Below, piece by piece: positions 22,908 through 32,161 of a stretch of DNA of 64,000 bases (its first letter is position 1; every line of letters begins with the position of its first letter). Made by a program: the position numbers and the translations under genes. The DNA lies in contig NZ_CP121659.1 of NCBI RefSeq assembly GCF_029714365.1, positions 3,020,501 through 3,084,500 of the forward strand, in the 5' to 3' direction. The DNA is from Sinorhizobium terangae. GTDB lineage: Bacteria; Pseudomonadota; Alphaproteobacteria; Rhizobiales; Rhizobiaceae. The notes beneath the pieces were generated by a model. It saw nothing but the letters and a program-made list of their open reading frames with translations, was not told the origin of the DNA and searched no databases.

Positions 22908-24161
22908 CTAGTGCGCAACGGCGGCAGCGGCCGCCTCGTCGATGAGCCGCCCGGTGCGGAACCGCTCGAGCGTCAGGCCGGCAGCGAGCCTGTGCGGTTC
23001 GCCACGTGCGATGAGATGGGCAAAGAGGTTGGCCGAGCCCGGCGTCGCCTTGAAGCCGCCCGTTCCCCAACCGGCGTTGAGGTACAGCCCCGGCACCGGC
23101 GTGACGCCCTGGATCGGCGAGCGGTCCTGCGTCACGTCGACGATACCGCCCCATTGCCGCATCATCTTGACGCGGCGGAACATCGGGAAGAGTTCGCAGA
23201 TCGCGTCGAGCGTATGGGTGATGATCTGCAAGCCGCCGGTCTGCGAATAGGAATTGTACTGGTCGGTGCCGGCGCCGATGACGAACTCGCCCTTGTCCGA
23301 CTGCGATATATAGGCATGCACCGAGTTCGACATGACGACGCAGGGGAAGATCGGCTTCAGCGGCTCCGAAACGAGCGCCTGTAGCGGCTGGCTCTGCAGC
23401 GGCACGCGCACGTCGGCCATCTGCATTAGTACCGACGAGTGGCCGGCCGCAGAAATGCCGATCTTTTTCGCGCCGATATAGCCGCGATTGGTGTCGACGC
23501 CGATCACGCGGCCGGTCGCATCGCGGCGAATGCCGGTCACTTCGCAGTTCTGGATGATGTGAACGCCGCGGTCTGAAGCGCCGCGCGCGTAGCCCCAGGC
23601 GACCGCGTCATGGCGCGCCGTGCCGCCGCGCCGCTGCAGCGCCGCGCCATTGATCGGATAGCGGGCGGTCTTGGAAATGTCGAGCGGCGGACAATAGGCC
23701 TTGGCCTGTTCCGGCGTCAGCCACTCGTTATCGATGCCGTAGAGTCGGTTGGCGTTGATGTGCCGCTTGAAGGACTGCTGGTCGTGGATGTTGTGCGACA
23801 GCATCATGACGCCACGCGGCGAATACATGACGTTGTAGTTCAGATCCTGCGACAGGTTCTCCCAGAGCTTCAGCGAATGCTCGTAGATGTCCATGCTCTC
23901 TTCATAGAGATAGTTGGACCGGATGATCGTCGTGTTGCGGCCGGTGTTGCCGCCACCGATCCAGCCCTTTTCGAGCACGGCGACATTGGTGATGCCATGC
24001 TCCTTGGCGAGGTAATAGGCAGCGCCCAGGCCATGCCCGCCCCCGCCGATGATGATGACGTCATATTCCTTGCGCGGCTCCGGCGAGGCCCATTGCGGCC
24101 CCCAGCCCTTGTGGCCGCGCAGCGCCTCGCGCGCCACGGCAAAAACAGAATATTTGCGCAT
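22908..24161 (-). CDS. soxB: Sarcosine oxidase beta subunit
   Basis: 417 residues, FAD-dependent amine oxidoreductase (DAO family). The dinucleotide-binding loop is DVIIIGGGGHGLGAAYYLA near residue 38. RHDAVAWGYARGA is the likely region of the His that carries covalent FMN in characterised homologues. WGGIVDVTQDRSPI and NAGWGTGGFKATPGSA are C-terminal flavin contacts. I start at ATG 24161 (MRKYSVFAVAREAL), the family N-terminus. The frame is open for another 77 codons upstream, with no homology. It is the first gene of soxBDAG. Growth on sarcosine, creatine-derived or betaine-derived methylamines is the likely setting. Confidence 0.96.
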   Translation of the reverse strand: MRKYSVFAVAREALRGHKGWGPQWASPEPRKEYDVIIIGGGGHGLGAAYYLAKEHGITNVAVLEKGWIGGGNTGRNTTIIRSNYLYEESMDIYEHSLKLWENLSQDLNYNVMYSPRGVMMLSHNIHDQQSFKRHINANRLYGIDNEWLTPEQAKAYCPPLDISKTARYPINGAALQRRGGTARHDAVAWGYARGASDRGVHIIQNCEVTGIRRDATGRVIGVDTNRGYIGAKKIGISAAGHSSVLMQMADVRVPLQSQPLQALVSEPLKPIFPCVVMSNSVHAYISQSDKGEFVIGAGTDQYNSYSQTGGLQIITHTLDAICELFPMFRRVKMMRQWGGIVDVTQDRSPIQGVTPVPGLYLNAGWGTGGFKATPGSANLFAHLIARGEPHRLAAGLTLERFRTGRLIDEAAAAAVAH

Positions 24162-24506
24162 CCGCCTGCTACTCCATGAACCCCGAGAAAACATGTTGTT
24201 GGCGTTAGAAATCGCAAATCTGAGAGCCGTGCAACGTTTCTTTTGCGACGCGATTCGGCGAACTTGGACGGACTTGCGACATCGTGTTAAACACCCCGAA
24301 AAGCCGCCATTCAGGGCCGGCAGCGCAGAAGAAACCCGAACTTGTGTTTTTTCCGACCCGCTCGCGCTGTCGTCACTGGACTTTGCCCGCACGATCTGTT
24401 ATCCGATTTTTCAATCGTCGAGCTGTCAGCTCAGCGAACGCAAATTTTTTGCCTCCCCTTACCTGGCGGTGGGGCTTACAACTCGAAACAAAGGAACGGG
24501 ATTCAC
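24162..24506. promoter_or_regulatory. Divergent promoter region of soxB and rpsU
   Basis: 345 bp between two divergently transcribed genes, so it must hold promoters for both. It contains a perfect 13-bp palindrome (GAGCTG T CAGCTC at 24420-24432) about 75 bp upstream of the rpsU start, which could be an operator or part of a leader hairpin. I cannot place -35 and -10 boxes with confidence. No additional gene is visible. Confidence 0.4.
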
Positions 24507-24719
24507 GTGCAGGTACTTGTCCGCGATAACAATGTCGACCAGGCGCTCCGCGCTCTCAAGAAGAAGATGCAGCGGGAAGGCATTTTCCGCGAAATGAAGA
24601 TGCGTGACTTCTACGAAAAGCCGTCCCAGAAGCGTGCGCGCGAAAAGGCCGAGGCCGTCCGCCGCGTTCGCAAGCTGGCTCGCAAGCGCGCACAGCGTGA
24701 AGGCCTTCTGGCTCGCTGA
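24507..24719 (+). CDS. rpsU: 30S ribosomal protein S21 (GTG start)
   Basis: 70 residues, basic, with the family sequence [24 protein letters not shown] at the N-terminus and an Arg/Lys-rich tail ending [12 protein letters not shown]21 is a small-subunit protein involved in initiation on structured messages. The start is GTG at 24507 behind AAAGGAACGGG. Longer in-frame ATGs upstream (24342) are not conserved. Rhizobia often carry more than one rpsU copy, and this one stands alone, not in the usual rpsU-dnaG context. Confidence 0.95.
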   Translation: MQVLVRDNNVDQALRALKKKMQREGIFREMKMRDFYEKPSQKRAREKAEAVRRVRKLARKRAQREGLLAR

Positions 24720-24755
24720 TTTGTCGTTTTTTCGACGTTTTCTAATGTAAGTCGT

Positions 24756-24787
24756 GGCGGGGGCGAGATATCGCCGCCGCCTTTTTG
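24756..24787 (+). terminator. Terminator after rpsU
   Basis: An imperfect GC-rich stem (GGCGGGGGCGA, short loop, TCGCCGCCGCC) is followed by TTTTTG. It lies about 35 bp downstream of the rpsU stop. Confidence 0.65.
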
Positions 24788-24976
24788 TATGGACACCATG
24801 TCCGTCGGCAAGCTAGCGTGATGCGTCAGCTTGCGACGGTCAGCCGCCCGGACGGGATAAGCCGGTCGGATCGCCGGAGGATCTGATGAACCCTGGCTGG
24901 AGCCCCGCGTATTCGCCGGTCTCCGTAAACGGAAAGCCCGAGGCTTTCGGGACCTTGTCGCATTGAGGGATCGACT

Positions 24977-25858
24977 TTGACATTTGCTGCCATGACTGCG
25001 GACGTCTCCGCCATCCGTGAGGCGCACCGCCGCCACCAGCGCAGGCCGAAGCTTGCTGCCATGCTCATCCTCGGCTCCGCCCTGCTGCTTGCAGGCTGCC
25101 AGACCGACAACTCCGAATCGATGATCCGCGTCGAGCGGGCGCAGGGCTCGGAGGAAAACATCGCCTCGCTGTCGAGCGTCATCGCTTCCAACCCGAGTGA
25201 TCCGGAAGGATATAATGTGCGCGGCTCGGCCTATGGCCGTGCCGGCGAATTCCGCCGTGCACTCGCCGATTTCGACAAGGCGATCGAGCTCAATCCGCGC
25301 TTCTACCAGGCCTATGCCAACCGCGCGCTCGTCCAGCGTAACATGGGCAACCAGCAGGCCGCCCTCTCGGACTACAATACGTCGCTGCAGCTCAACCCGA
25401 GCTACGACGTCGCCTATATCGGCCGCGGCAATCTCTATCGGCAGGCGGGCCAGCTCGACTCTGCCTTCAACGATTTCAACAAGGCGATCCAGCTCGACAC
25501 GACCGACCCCCGCGCCTATCACAATCGCGGCCTGATCTATCAGGCGCGTAACGAGCATGGGCAGGCGATCGAGGATTTCTCGACGGCGATTTCGCTCTCG
25601 CCGAGTTCGCCGGAACCCTATAACGGCCGCGGCATTTCCTATGTCGCACAGGGCGACGACGACAATGCCTTTTCCGATTTCAACACCGCCATCAACCTGA
25701 ATGGCAAAGTAGCGGAATCCTGGGCAAACCAGGCTCTGATCTACGAGCGCCGCGGCGACAAGGCCAAGGCGTCGAAGTCCTATTCGCACGCGCTTTCGCT
25801 CGATCCCAAATACGAGCCGGCCCGGGCTGGTCTCGCCCGTGTGAAATCGATGTCCTGA
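24977..25858 (+). CDS. TPR-repeat lipoprotein (NlpI/NrfG-like)
   Basis: 293 residues. After a basic N-terminus comes a hydrophobic segment (about 28-40) ending in a lipobox LLLAGCQ with Cys41, so it is probably lipidated. Five or six tetratricopeptide repeats fill the rest (GYNVRGSAYGRAGEFRRALA, AYANRALVQRNMGNQQAALS and so on). TTG 24977 has GAGGGA at good spacing. ATG 24992 is the nearest alternative, and a start at ATG 25061 would give a more ordinary signal length. TPR lipoproteins act as scaffolds in the periplasm. No partner is evident from the neighbours. Confidence 0.88.
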   Translation: MTFAAMTADVSAIREAHRRHQRRPKLAAMLILGSALLLAGCQTDNSESMIRVERAQGSEENIASLSSVIASNPSDPEGYNVRGSAYGRAGEFRRALADFDKAIELNPRFYQAYANRALVQRNMGNQQAALSDYNTSLQLNPSYDVAYIGRGNLYRQAGQLDSAFNDFNKAIQLDTTDPRAYHNRGLIYQARNEHGQAIEDFSTAISLSPSSPEPYNGRGISYVAQGDDDNAFSDFNTAINLNGKVAESWANQALIYERRGDKAKASKSYSHALSLDPKYEPARAGLARVKSMS

Positions 25859-25878
25859 TCGGACTTTCCGATCTTCGG

Positions 25879-25908
25879 CGCCCGCGACAGGCTCGCGGGC
25901 GTTTTTTG
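25879..25908 (+). terminator. Rho-independent terminator after the TPR lipoprotein
   Basis: An 8-bp stem CGCCCGCG/CGCGGGCG with a 7-nt loop is followed by TTTTTT, 20 bp past the stop codon. Confidence 0.88.
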
Positions 25909-26000
25909 TGCTCACTTGGGTGCGAAGGGACATCGCACGGGCGGAACCTTCACAGTTTCAAATCCGTTTGACCCATGGCTTCAATAACGGAAACTGAGCC

Positions 26001-26480
26001 ATGATCAAGCAAACCTTTATCGCAGCGGCCGCCCTTGCGGCCCTTTCGGGTGCTGCACCCGCAGCTGCGCAAAGCTATGTCACGCTCGGCCGCCTCACCT
26101 GCGGTTCGGAAGGTGGCACCGGTCTCATCATCACGTCGACGAAGAACCTGATGTGCACCTACAGGCCTGCCAACGGCGCGCCGACGGCCGTCTATGCGGG
26201 CATGATCCGGAAATTTGGCCTCGACGTCGGCACGACTGGCAAGAGTGTGATGGTCTGGGATGTGCTGGCCAAGACCGGCACGCCGGTAACCGCATACGCC
26301 CTTGCAGGCGAGTATTACGGCCTTGGGGCCGATGCGAGTTTTGCGGTCGGCGGCGGTGCCAAGGTGATTGCCGGTGGCACGAACAAAGCCTTCATGCTGC
26401 AGCCGGTGAATGTCCAGGTCCAGGAAGGGCTGAACCTTGCCCTCGGCGTCGAGCATTTGACGCTGGCGCCCGCAGGCTGA
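26001..26480 (+). CDS. DUF992 family exported protein
   Basis: 159 residues. A Sec signal peptide (MIKQTFIAAAALAALSGAAP, cleavage probably after PAAAQ) precedes a small domain typical of DUF992: LGRLTCGSEGGTGLIITSTKNLMCTYRP, with two conserved cysteines, and a late glycine-rich LGADASFAVGGGAKV. The family is nearly confined to Rhizobiales and related groups and has no known function. It is probably periplasmic and monocistronic, as terminators lie on both sides. Confidence 0.88.
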   Translation: MIKQTFIAAAALAALSGAAPAAAQSYVTLGRLTCGSEGGTGLIITSTKNLMCTYRPANGAPTAVYAGMIRKFGLDVGTTGKSVMVWDVLAKTGTPVTAYALAGEYYGLGADASFAVGGGAKVIAGGTNKAFMLQPVNVQVQEGLNLALGVEHLTLAPAG

Positions 26481-26520
26481 CCATCACGCCGGAAATCCGC
26501 GATGTAGCGGAAAAGAGATC

Positions 26521-26551
26521 AAGGCCCCGGTCAAACGGGGCCTTTGTCGTT
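26521..26551 (+). terminator. Terminator after the DUF992 gene
   Basis: A perfect 9-bp stem AAGGCCCCG/CGGGGCCTT with a 6-nt loop ends in TTGTCGTT. The U-run is short but the stem is strong and sits 41 bp after the stop. Confidence 0.7.
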
Positions 26552-26742
26552 CCGCACCCGGATGCTCGCAGCCGGTCAGACACAGCGAACCGCAACTGGC
26601 CGAACGATCAAATGTCGAATAGTTTATCGCATCGGTCATTTGCCCCGCAGGTGCCGGCAGCAATTCAAAGTCCTCCAGCGAGCCTTGCGCATCCGATTGG
26701 ACGCGCGGCGCTCAGAAGCAGATGTCGTCGACAGGTAGAACG

Positions 26743-28011
26743 ATGAACGACCAGCAGATCCGCGAGCTAATACTGTGGACATCCGAGCAGGGGATCCGTG
26801 GGAGTGAGGAGCCCGAGTTGCTCGCCGGCTTCTGCGACAGGTGCAAACAGGCCGGACTCCCGATCGAGCGCGCGCTCGGCCTGATCGACACGCTTCATCC
26901 TGAAATCGAAGGCCGTTCGTTCACTTGGGACAGCGCAAGCGGGGAAGCCCCCGAGGTCACTCCCTATGGATCGACCGCCACCGGCGAAATGCAGGCGAGC
27001 TGGCAACGCTCGATCTTCTATCACATGCTCGTGGAACGCCAGGCAGAGCGACGCATTCGGCTCGCCGCTGCAACGTCCGTTCCCTACAATTTCCTCGATA
27101 CGCTGAAGGCGGACGGCTACACCGACTGCATCAGCATGATCCACTATTTTACCGACCGGGGCCGCGTCGGCGAGATGGACTGCTTTTACTCCTATTGGAC
27201 GACGAAGAGGACGGACGGATTCAGCGACGATGAGATCGACGCGTTAAGGGTGCTGTTGCCGACGCTCGCACTCGCCGTCAAGGCGGCCTCCTGTGTGCGC
27301 ATCATCAGCACGCTTGCCGATGTCTATCTCGGTCAGGACGCCGGCCAGCGGGTCGTCAAGGGCAGCATCGAGCGCGGTGCGGCGGAGAAGATCGAGACCG
27401 TGATGTGGTTTTCCGATCTGCGCAACTATACGCGGATATCCGAGACGGTTGCTCCGGAAGAGGTCATTCCACTTCTCAACGACTATGCCGGCACCGTGAT
27501 CACCGCGATACACGACCATGGCGGCAGCGTCCTGAAGCTGATCGGCGACGGCGTTCTGGCGATCTTCAATGCCGGCGACCGCGCCAGCGCCTGTGCCTCG
27601 GCGGTCGCTGCCGAGCGGCAGTTGCGCCTGATGCTGAACGAGCTGAACGCAAAGCGGCGCGATGATGGAAAGCCGACGACCGACATCTACCTGGGCCTGC
27701 ATATCGGCGAGGTCTTCTATGGCAATATCGGCAGCCAGAACCGGCTAGACTTCACCGTCGTCGGTCCGGCAGTCAACGAGGTGAGCCGGATCGCATCGAT
27801 GTGCCGGTCGGTCGAACGGCATGTTGTCATGTCCTCGGAATTTGTCGAGGCCTGTCCGGCCGTGTTGCGTGCCGACGCCGTTTCACTTGGCCGTTTCGCG
27901 CTGCGCGGCATCGCCCGGGCAAAAGAGCTGTTTACCTGGGACCCGGAGATTGCGGCCGCAATCGATTCGAATGATCAAACCGGGCCGGCCCCTCGCTACA
28001 CAGCGTCGTAG
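26743..28011 (+). CDS. Class III adenylate/guanylate cyclase
   Basis: 422 residues. The C-terminal half (about 215-410) is a class III nucleotide cyclase domain. The metal-binding aspartates are Asp225 in WFSDLRNYTRISE and Asp269 in LIGDGVLAIF, with LDFTVVGPAVNEVSRI carrying the substrate and transition-state residues. The ~200-residue N-terminus has no transmembrane segment and no domain I can name. Rhizobia encode many such cyclases with different input domains. I take ATG 26743 (MNDQQIREL); ATG 26722 is also in frame. The sequence favours cAMP over cGMP only weakly. Confidence 0.9.
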   Translation: MNDQQIRELILWTSEQGIRGSEEPELLAGFCDRCKQAGLPIERALGLIDTLHPEIEGRSFTWDSASGEAPEVTPYGSTATGEMQASWQRSIFYHMLVERQAERRIRLAAATSVPYNFLDTLKADGYTDCISMIHYFTDRGRVGEMDCFYSYWTTKRTDGFSDDEIDALRVLLPTLALAVKAASCVRIISTLADVYLGQDAGQRVVKGSIERGAAEKIETVMWFSDLRNYTRISETVAPEEVIPLLNDYAGTVITAIHDHGGSVLKLIGDGVLAIFNAGDRASACASAVAAERQLRLMLNELNAKRRDDGKPTTDIYLGLHIGEVFYGNIGSQNRLDFTVVGPAVNEVSRIASMCRSVERHVVMSSEFVEACPAVLRADAVSLGRFALRGIARAKELFTWDPEIAAAIDSNDQTGPAPRYTAS

Positions 28012-28015
28012 CTGC

Positions 28016-28165
28016 CCCTCACCCTAACCCTCTCCCCGCGCGCGGGGGACACCGTCGGCGTGGTGCGGGTGGCGTCCACGGCTGCCAGGAACGAGAGTGG
28101 GCGCCGCGAGTCCCTTCTCCCCACCTGCGGGGAAAAGGTAGCGGCAGCCGGATGAGGGCGGACAC
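28016..28165. repeat. RIME-like palindromic repeat after the cyclase gene
   Basis: The same two-palindrome layout as at 18777-18899: CCCTCACCCTAACCCTCTCCCC, a GC-rich middle, then CCCTTCTCCCC..GGGGAAAAGG and GCCGGATGAGGG. The middle section is longer here. It begins 5 bp after the cyclase stop and may serve as its transcript end. Confidence 0.7.
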
Positions 28166-28201
28166 AAGCGGGCGGGCTGCACGAGCCTTCCTCATCTCGC
28201 C

Positions 28202-28307
28202 TACAGCGCCGTGCGTCCTTTAGGACGCACAAAGGACGCTGTAACTCTTTGATTCCACGCATCGTGCTTTCCGAAAATCGGGTCCGATTTTCGGGCCGAT
28301 GTGCTAG
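28202..28307. repeat. 106-bp two-hairpin repeat, left copy flanking pnt
   Basis: Hairpin 1 is TACAGCGCCGTGCGTCC/GGACGCAC..GGACGCTGTA and hairpin 2 is CCGAAAATCGG/CCGATTTTCGG. By direct comparison it matches the reverse complement of 32056-32161 at 104 of 106 positions. The two copies bracket the pntB-pntAb-pntAa-oxidase IV region in inverted orientation. Confidence 0.85.
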
Positions 28308-28374
28308 AGCGGGATGAGCTTACGTGCGTTCGCGCCGCCGCTCTATCTGTTTGTTTTTGCGGCATTTGTGTGAC

Positions 28375-28394
28375 GTCAGGTGATTCCACCTGAC
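28375..28394. repeat. Short perfect inverted repeat downstream of pntB
   Basis: GTCAGGTG, 4-nt loop, CACCTGAC. It lies 12 bp after the pntB stop and may act as a weak transcript-end hairpin on the minus strand, though no T-run follows. Confidence 0.5.
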
Positions 28395-28405
28395 TGCACA
28401 ATGCT

Positions 28406-29806
28406 CTAGTGATTGATCGCCTTGACGATTTCCTCGGTGACCTTCTTGGCGTCGCCCAAGAGCATCATCGTGCCGTCCTTGTAGAACAGCGTGTTGTCGA
28501 TGCCGGCATAGCCGGAGCCGAGCGAACGTTTGACGAACAGGCAGGTCTTGGCCTTGTCGACGTCGAGGATCGGCATGCCATAGATCGGCGAGGTCTTGTC
28601 GTCGCGCGCCGCCGGGTTGGTGACGTCGTTGGCGCCGATGACATAGGCGACATCCGCCTGGGCAAATTCCGAGTTGATGTCTTCCAGCTCGAACACCTCG
28701 TCATAGGGCACGCTTGCCTCGGCAAGGAGCACGTTCATATGGCCCGGCATGCGACCGGCGACCGGATGGATGGCATATTTGACCTCGACGCCATTCTCCT
28801 TGAGCTTGTCGGCGAGCTCGCGCAGCGCATGCTGCGCCTGCGCCACGGCCATGCCGTAGCCCGGCACGATGATCACTTTCGAGGCGTTCTGCATCAGGAA
28901 GGCGGCGTCGTCGGCCGAACCCTGCTTGACGGTCCGCTGGATGCCGTCGTCGCCGCCGGTGGCCGCCGTCTCGCCGCCGAAACCGCCGAGGATCACCGAG
29001 ATGAACGAGCGGTTCATGCCCTTGCACATGATGTAGGAGAGGATCGCACCCGACGAGCCGACCAGCGCGCCGGTGATGATCAGCGCCAGGTTGCCGAGCG
29101 TGAAGCCGATGCCGGCGGCCGCCCAGCCGGAGTAGGAGTTGAGCATCGAGACGACGACCGGCATGTCGGCGCCGCCGATGGGGATGATGATCAGGACGCC
29201 GAAGATGAGCGACAGAAGAACGATCGCCCAGAAGTCGAAATGACTTTCGGTCAGCGCCAGGCCGACGATGAAGAAGACGACGAGCGCGACCAGCGCGATG
29301 TTGATCGCATGGCGATAGGGCAACAGGATCGGCTTGCCCGACATGCGGCCATCGAGCTTCAGGAAGGCGATGACGGAGCCGGTGAAGGTGATCGCACCGA
29401 TTGCGACGCCAAGCGCCATCTCGACGAGTGCCTGGGCGTGGATCGCACCGATTTCGCCGATGCCGAAGGAGGACGGCGCATAAAGCGCGCCGGCGGCGAC
29501 CAGCACCGCGGCAAGGCCGACGAGCGAGTGGAAGCCGGCGACGAGCTGCGGCATCGCCGTCATCGGGATGCGCTTGGCGATATAGGCGCCGGCGCCGCCG
29601 CCGAGCGCGAGCCCGAGCACGATCAGCAGAAAGCCGCCGATCGAAGGCATGGCGAGCAGGAGCGTCGTAGCGATGGCGATGCCCATGCCGACCATGCCGT
29701 AGGCATTGCCCCGGCGGCTGGTGGTCGGATGCGACAGGCCGCGCAGCGCCATGATGAACAGGACGCCGGAGACGAGATAGAGGAAGGCTGCGAAGTTAGC
29801 GTTCAT
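28406..29806 (-). CDS. pntB: NAD(P) transhydrogenase beta subunit
   Basis: 466 residues. The N-terminal two thirds hold about nine membrane helices of the proton channel, and the C-terminal domain (from about residue 290) binds NADP(H): GYGMAVAQAQHALRELADKL, HPVAGRMPGHMNVLLAEA and YVIGANDVTNPAA. Together with PntAa and PntAb it couples proton entry to reduction of NADP by NADH at the inner membrane. It is the third and last gene of pntAa-pntAb-pntB, 9 bp after pntAb. Confidence 0.97.
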   Translation of the reverse strand: MNANFAAFLYLVSGVLFIMALRGLSHPTTSRRGNAYGMVGMGIAIATTLLLAMPSIGGFLLIVLGLALGGGAGAYIAKRIPMTAMPQLVAGFHSLVGLAAVLVAAGALYAPSSFGIGEIGAIHAQALVEMALGVAIGAITFTGSVIAFLKLDGRMSGKPILLPYRHAINIALVALVVFFIVGLALTESHFDFWAIVLLSLIFGVLIIIPIGGADMPVVVSMLNSYSGWAAAGIGFTLGNLALIITGALVGSSGAILSYIMCKGMNRSFISVILGGFGGETAATGGDDGIQRTVKQGSADDAAFLMQNASKVIIVPGYGMAVAQAQHALRELADKLKENGVEVKYAIHPVAGRMPGHMNVLLAEASVPYDEVFELEDINSEFAQADVAYVIGANDVTNPAARDDKTSPIYGMPILDVDKAKTCLFVKRSLGSGYAGIDNTLFYKDGTMMLLGDAKKVTEEIVKAINH

Positions 29807-29815
29807 CGGCCCGCC

Positions 29816-30226
29816 TCACTTGTCTTTTTTCTTGTACATGGCGAGCATGCGCTGGGTGACGAGAAAGCCGCCGAAGATGTTGACCGAGGCAAGCACCAGC
29901 GCGACGAAGCCGAAGCCGGTGGCAAGGCCCGAGGCCGAGATGCCGACCGCGAGCAGCGCACCGACGACGATCACCGACGAGATCGCATTGGTCACCGCCA
30001 TCAGCGGCGTGTGCAGGGCTGGCGTCACCGACCAGACGACGTAGTAGCCGACGAAGATCGCCAACACGAAGATTGCCAGGCGAAAGACGAAGGGATCGAT
30101 CGCGCCGCCCGTGGCACCATGCGCCACCGCGCCGGCCGCATCCGGCACATATTCGGCCGCGGTCCTGACCGCTTCGACCGCCCGGTCGAGATCGGTCAAT
30201 GCCTTGTCGAGAAGTTCGTTCGCCAT
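29816..30226 (-). CDS. pntAb: NAD(P) transhydrogenase alpha subunit, membrane part
   Basis: 136 residues with three or four hydrophobic helices ([53 protein letters not shown]). This is the membrane portion that in E. coli is fused to the NAD-binding part; in alphaproteobacteria it is a separate gene, as here. It overlaps the pntAa stop by one base and precedes pntB by 9 bp. Confidence 0.95.
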   Translation of the reverse strand: MANELLDKALTDLDRAVEAVRTAAEYVPDAAGAVAHGATGGAIDPFVFRLAIFVLAIFVGYYVVWSVTPALHTPLMAVTNAISSVIVVGALLAVGISASGLATGFGFVALVLASVNIFGGFLVTQRMLAMYKKKDK

Positions 30227-31374
30227 TACTTGTCCCCCTCTTTCGCGCCGCCGAAGGCCGGATGCACCACGGCGCCGCCGTGGGTCAGCGCCGTCGCCTT
30301 GACCAGCTCGTCCTCCATGTTGAGCGCCAGTGCCTTCGTCTCCTTGGAGACCATCGTTTCCAGGAACGTGACGAGGTTCTTGGCATAAAGCAGCGAGGCG
30401 GAAGCGGCGATACGACCCGGGACGTTCAGGTGGCCGACAACCTTGATGCCTCCGACCTCGACGACCTTTCCGGCTTCCGCGCCCTCGACATTGCCGCCGC
30501 GCTCGACGGCGAGGTCGACGACGATCGAGCCGGGCTTCATGGAATCGAGCATCTCGCGGGTCACGAGCCGCGGTGCCGGGCGGCCCGGAATCAGCGCCGT
30601 GGTGATGACGATGTCCTGCTTGGCGATATGGTCGGCGACGAGTGCGGCCTGCTTGGCCTGGTAGGCCTTCGACATTTCCTTGGCGTAACCGCCAGCGGTC
30701 TCGGCCGCCTTGAACTCCTCGTCCTCGACGGCGATGAACTTGGCGCCGAGCGAGGCGACCTGTTCCTTGGCCGCCGGGCGGACGTCTGTGGCCGAGACGA
30801 CCGCACCGAGGCGCCGCGCGGTGGCGATCGCCTGCAGCCCGGCGACGCCGGCGCCCATGACGAAAACCTTCGCCGCCGGCACCGTGCCAGCCGCCGTCAT
30901 CATCATCGGCAGCGCCCGGTCGTATTCATAGGCTGCATCGATCACCGCCTGATAGCCGGCAAGGTTCGCCTGGGAGGAAAGCACGTCCATCGACTGCGCC
31001 CGGGTGATGCGCGGCATCAGTTCCATTGCGAAGGCCGTGAGTCCGGCCTCCGCCATCGCCGCGACCGCCCCGTTGTTGCCGTAGGGATCCATGATGGCGA
31101 TGACCATCGCGCCGGACTTGTAGCCGGCGATCTCCTCCGCCGTCGGCCGCCGCACCTTGAGCACCACGTCGGCGCCCTTGGCATCCGCCGACGAGCCGAT
31201 GCGGGCGCCGGCCTTCTCGTATTCCGAATCGGGGATACGCGACCTGAGGCCCGCGCCCGCCTCGACGACGACGTCGAAGCCCAGCGACTTCAGTTTCTTG
31301 ACGCTTTCGACCGAACCCGCGACGCGCCCTTCATGCGCGTCCGTTTCCTTCGCGATAAAAACAATCTCGCTCAC
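30226..31374 (-). CDS. pntAa: NAD(P) transhydrogenase alpha subunit, NAD-binding part
   Basis: 382 residues, soluble domain I of the transhydrogenase, related to alanine dehydrogenase. The NAD loop [22 protein letters not shown] is clear, as are [16 protein letters not shown] and the [17 protein letters not shown] loop. It binds NADH on the cytoplasmic face. It is the first gene of the pnt operon. The 240 bp upstream to the oxidase IV gene hold two hairpins and probably the pnt promoter. Confidence 0.96.
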   Translation of the reverse strand: MSEIVFIAKETDAHEGRVAGSVESVKKLKSLGFDVVVEAGAGLRSRIPDSEYEKAGARIGSSADAKGADVVLKVRRPTAEEIAGYKSGAMVIAIMDPYGNNGAVAAMAEAGLTAFAMELMPRITRAQSMDVLSSQANLAGYQAVIDAAYEYDRALPMMMTAAGTVPAAKVFVMGAGVAGLQAIATARRLGAVVSATDVRPAAKEQVASLGAKFIAVEDEEFKAAETAGGYAKEMSKAYQAKQAALVADHIAKQDIVITTALIPGRPAPRLVTREMLDSMKPGSIVVDLAVERGGNVEGAEAGKVVEVGGIKVVGHLNVPGRIAASASLLYAKNLVTFLETMVSKETKALALNMEDELVKATALTHGGAVVHPAFGGAKEGDK

Positions 31375-31566
31375 AAGTCCCCTCCCGACTCACAGTCGAG
31401 CCGGAGCGGACCGCGAGCATCTTGTTCGACTGCTGGAGCGACTGGCCTCGCGGCGGGCCGCATCCATGGTGACAGGCACTCTTCCGTCGAAGGCAGGCGC
31501 CGCCTGCCGTCGTAAACGCTCCTCACGCGGTGAGGTAATGCCGGATTGCCTCCGACGGCCGAAGAC

Positions 31567-31584
31567 GGGGCACCCTCCTGCCCC
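31567..31584. repeat. Stem-loop between oxidase IV gene and pntAa
   Basis: A perfect 6-bp GGGGCA/TGCCCC stem with a 6-nt loop lies 30 bp after the oxidase subunit IV stop. A second perfect hairpin, GGCAGGC/GCCTGCC, lies about 70 bp further on. Neither has a clear T-run, so termination is only possible. Confidence 0.4.
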
Positions 31585-31614
31585 GCATTCAGCAAGAAAT
31601 GTCAGAGAAACCGG

Positions 31615-31839
31615 TTAACGAAGAAGGAAGAAACCGGCCACGTTGAGGATGATCAGCAGCACGAGCGAGCTGAAGAAGCCCATTGTTGTGAAAAAGGCTG
31701 CAGCCATCGCAATCAGCATCGTGGCGCAAAACAGCGTGCCGAATTTCGTCGCGTTCAGGAAGAGGTTGTAGGTCTTCTCATGCTCGGAATAGTCCATCGG
31801 AGCGCCCGTTTCGACCGGTCCCGAATGATGCTCTGCCAT
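31615..31839 (-). CDS. aa3-type cytochrome c oxidase subunit IV
   Basis: 74 residues of the small bacterial aa3 oxidase subunit IV family. The N-terminus carries the signature MDYSEHEKTYNLFL, followed by two hydrophobic segments, consistent with a membrane peptide that packs against the oxidase. I start at ATG 31839 (MAEHHSGPVETG); an in-frame ATG 14 codons upstream lacks conservation. Placement next to pntAa is common in alphaproteobacteria, with the main oxidase genes elsewhere. Confidence 0.9.
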   Translation of the reverse strand: MAEHHSGPVETGAPMDYSEHEKTYNLFLNATKFGTLFCATMLIAMAAAFFTTMGFFSSLVLLIILNVAGFFLLR

Positions 31840-32055
31840 CGTCCAATTCTCCCAGAATGCCGCGGCGCGGCCAGTGGCCACGTCCGCCTTTCAACCTTGA
31901 TGCACGAACGGAGCCGCCTGCCAAGCGAGTAAGCAGACAGTCCTTTAGCTCCGCATACACAATGCGAAAGCCATGCGCAACGAAAACTCGCCCGCGGGGA
32001 CTGCGGCATAAACGATATCCCGTTTGCGCCCTTCCGTTGGTTGCGGCCGACGCAC

Positions 32056-32161
32056 CTAGCGCATCGGCCCGAAAATCGGACCCGATTTTCGGAAAGCACG
32101 ATGCGTGGAATCAAAGAGTTACAGCGTCCTTTGTGCGTCCTGAAGGACGCACGGCGCTGTA
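32056..32161. repeat. 106-bp two-hairpin repeat, right copy flanking pnt
   Basis: This is the reverse complement of 28202-28307 with only two differences visible (one in the loop of hairpin 1, one near the end). Such similarity against the diverged repeats elsewhere in the window suggests recent duplication or gene conversion. Confidence 0.85.

Noticed and set aside
28409..30388. 659-codon open frame on the plus strand opposite pntB and pntAb
   Set aside because: Low-complexity Asp/Arg/His translation with no family resemblance, fully explained by the genes on the other strand.
28202..32161. Composite transposon around pnt
   Set aside because: The flanks are short non-coding palindromes without a transposase or target-site duplication, and the inner genes are core functions.
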